Source: Bacillota bacterium
GTDB taxonomy: Bacteria > Bacillota > Clostridia > Lachnospirales > Lachnospiraceae
Assembly (NCBI GenBank): GCA_023414355.1
Contig: JAEZOB010000047.1
Span: forward strand, 1-5,362
Reading direction: 5' to 3'
Length of the DNA: 5,362 bases
The notes beneath the pieces are model-generated. The model was not told the DNA's origin and ran no database searches. It was given only the letters and a program-made list of their open reading frames with translations. Numbering within the stretch: the stretch's first letter is position 1; every line of letters starts with the position of its first letter. The position numbers and the translations under genes are program-made. Of the stretch, positions 5,096-5,362 are shown in pieces.

Positions 5096-5362
5096 ATGGC
5101 AAAACAAACGGTTAAAAAAGCCGCGCCGCGCAGACGCCGCGAGCGTAAGAACATTGAACGCGGCGCCGTTCATATTCAGTCCACCTTTAACAACACCATC
5201 GTTACCATTACAGACGTAGCGGGCAACGCCATTTCGTGGGCAAGCTCGGGCGGTTTGGGCTTTCGCGGTTCCCGCAAGAGCACACCGTTCGCAGCACAGT
5301 CTGCCGCCGAGACCGCAGCCCGCGCCGCAATGGAGCATGGTCTTAAGTCGGTAGAGGTATTT
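5096..5362 (+). CDS. rpsK: 30S ribosomal protein S11, N-terminal 89 residues (partial)
   Basis: S11 (uS11) lies on the platform of the small subunit near the E site and the mRNA exit. The frame starts at ATG with SD AGGAGG at 5080-5085 (10 bases away) and runs off the right edge after exactly 89 codons; the family is about 130 residues, so roughly two thirds is seen. The basic N-terminus MAKQTVKKAAPRRRRERKNI is followed by the family core: GAVHIQSTFNNTIVTITD at 23-40, then GNAISWASSGGLGFRGSRKS (43-62) and FAAQSAAETAARAAMEHGLK (65-84). The PHNGCRPPK-type C-terminus would lie downstream. It starts 18 bases after rpsM. Based on the usual order, rpsD, rpoA and rplQ may follow, but none is visible. 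Confidence 0.97.
   Translation, partial: MAKQTVKKAAPRRRRERKNIERGAVHIQSTFNNTIVTITDVAGNAISWASSGGLGFRGSRKSTPFAAQSAAETAARAAMEHGLKSVEVF

Noticed and set aside
4775..5338. Open frame of 187 codons on the - strand opposite rpsM and rpsK
   Set aside because: It is a mirror of two ribosomal genes with low-complexity Gly/Ala/Leu/Val composition and no family features.
1..5362. Mobile element, CRISPR array, tRNA/rRNA gene or hidden novel system
   Set aside because: Conserved translation-cluster genes fill almost the whole window with gaps of 64 bases or less; I saw no direct-repeat array, transposase, attachment site or structured RNA gene.

Overview
The window is a stretch of the conserved spc/alpha ribosomal-protein gene cluster, all on the + strand: rplR (3' end only) - rpsE - rpmD - rplO - secY - adk - map - KOW-domain gene - infA - rpmJ - rpsM - rpsK (5' part only). 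The order secY-adk-map-(KOW protein)-infA-rpmJ-rpsM-rpsK is the Firmicutes arrangement. Strong AAGGAGGT-type Shine-Dalgarno (SD) sites, three likely TTG starts, a zinc-type LID in adenylate kinase and mid-range GC (roughly mid-50s percent by eye) point to a Clostridia member, perhaps of the Oscillospiraceae/Ruminococcaceae type. The lineage is inferred from gene order and protein flavour, not from a search.

Layout. Positions 1-1275 hold the end of L18, then S5, L30 and L15. Positions 1277-2572 encode SecY, the translocon channel, whose ribosome binding site lies inside the end of rplO. Positions 2613-3994 hold adenylate kinase and methionine aminopeptidase, which nearly touch. Positions 4010-4503 hold a small KOW-domain RNA-binding protein and initiation factor IF-1, both apparently starting at TTG. 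A 64-base gap, the longest in the window, contains a short GC-rich inverted repeat. It is followed by L36, S13 and the first 89 codons of S11. No stretch of 300 bases lacks a gene.

How the genes work together. They supply ribosome parts (L18, S5, L30, L15, L36, S13, S11), initiation (IF-1), removal of the starting methionine (Map), the membrane channel for new proteins (SecY) and adenine nucleotide balance (Adk). Gaps are -3 to +64 bases. I see no convincing internal promoter or intrinsic terminator, so the window looks like one transcript whose promoter lies upstream.

I found no new biological system. The points worth a second look are small: a displaced fourth zinc ligand and unusual AMP-site residues in Adk, the run of TTG starts including infA, the inverted repeat before rpmJ, a repeated 12-base leader before infA and rpmJ, and the lack of room for an E. 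coli-style S4 leader before rpsM.
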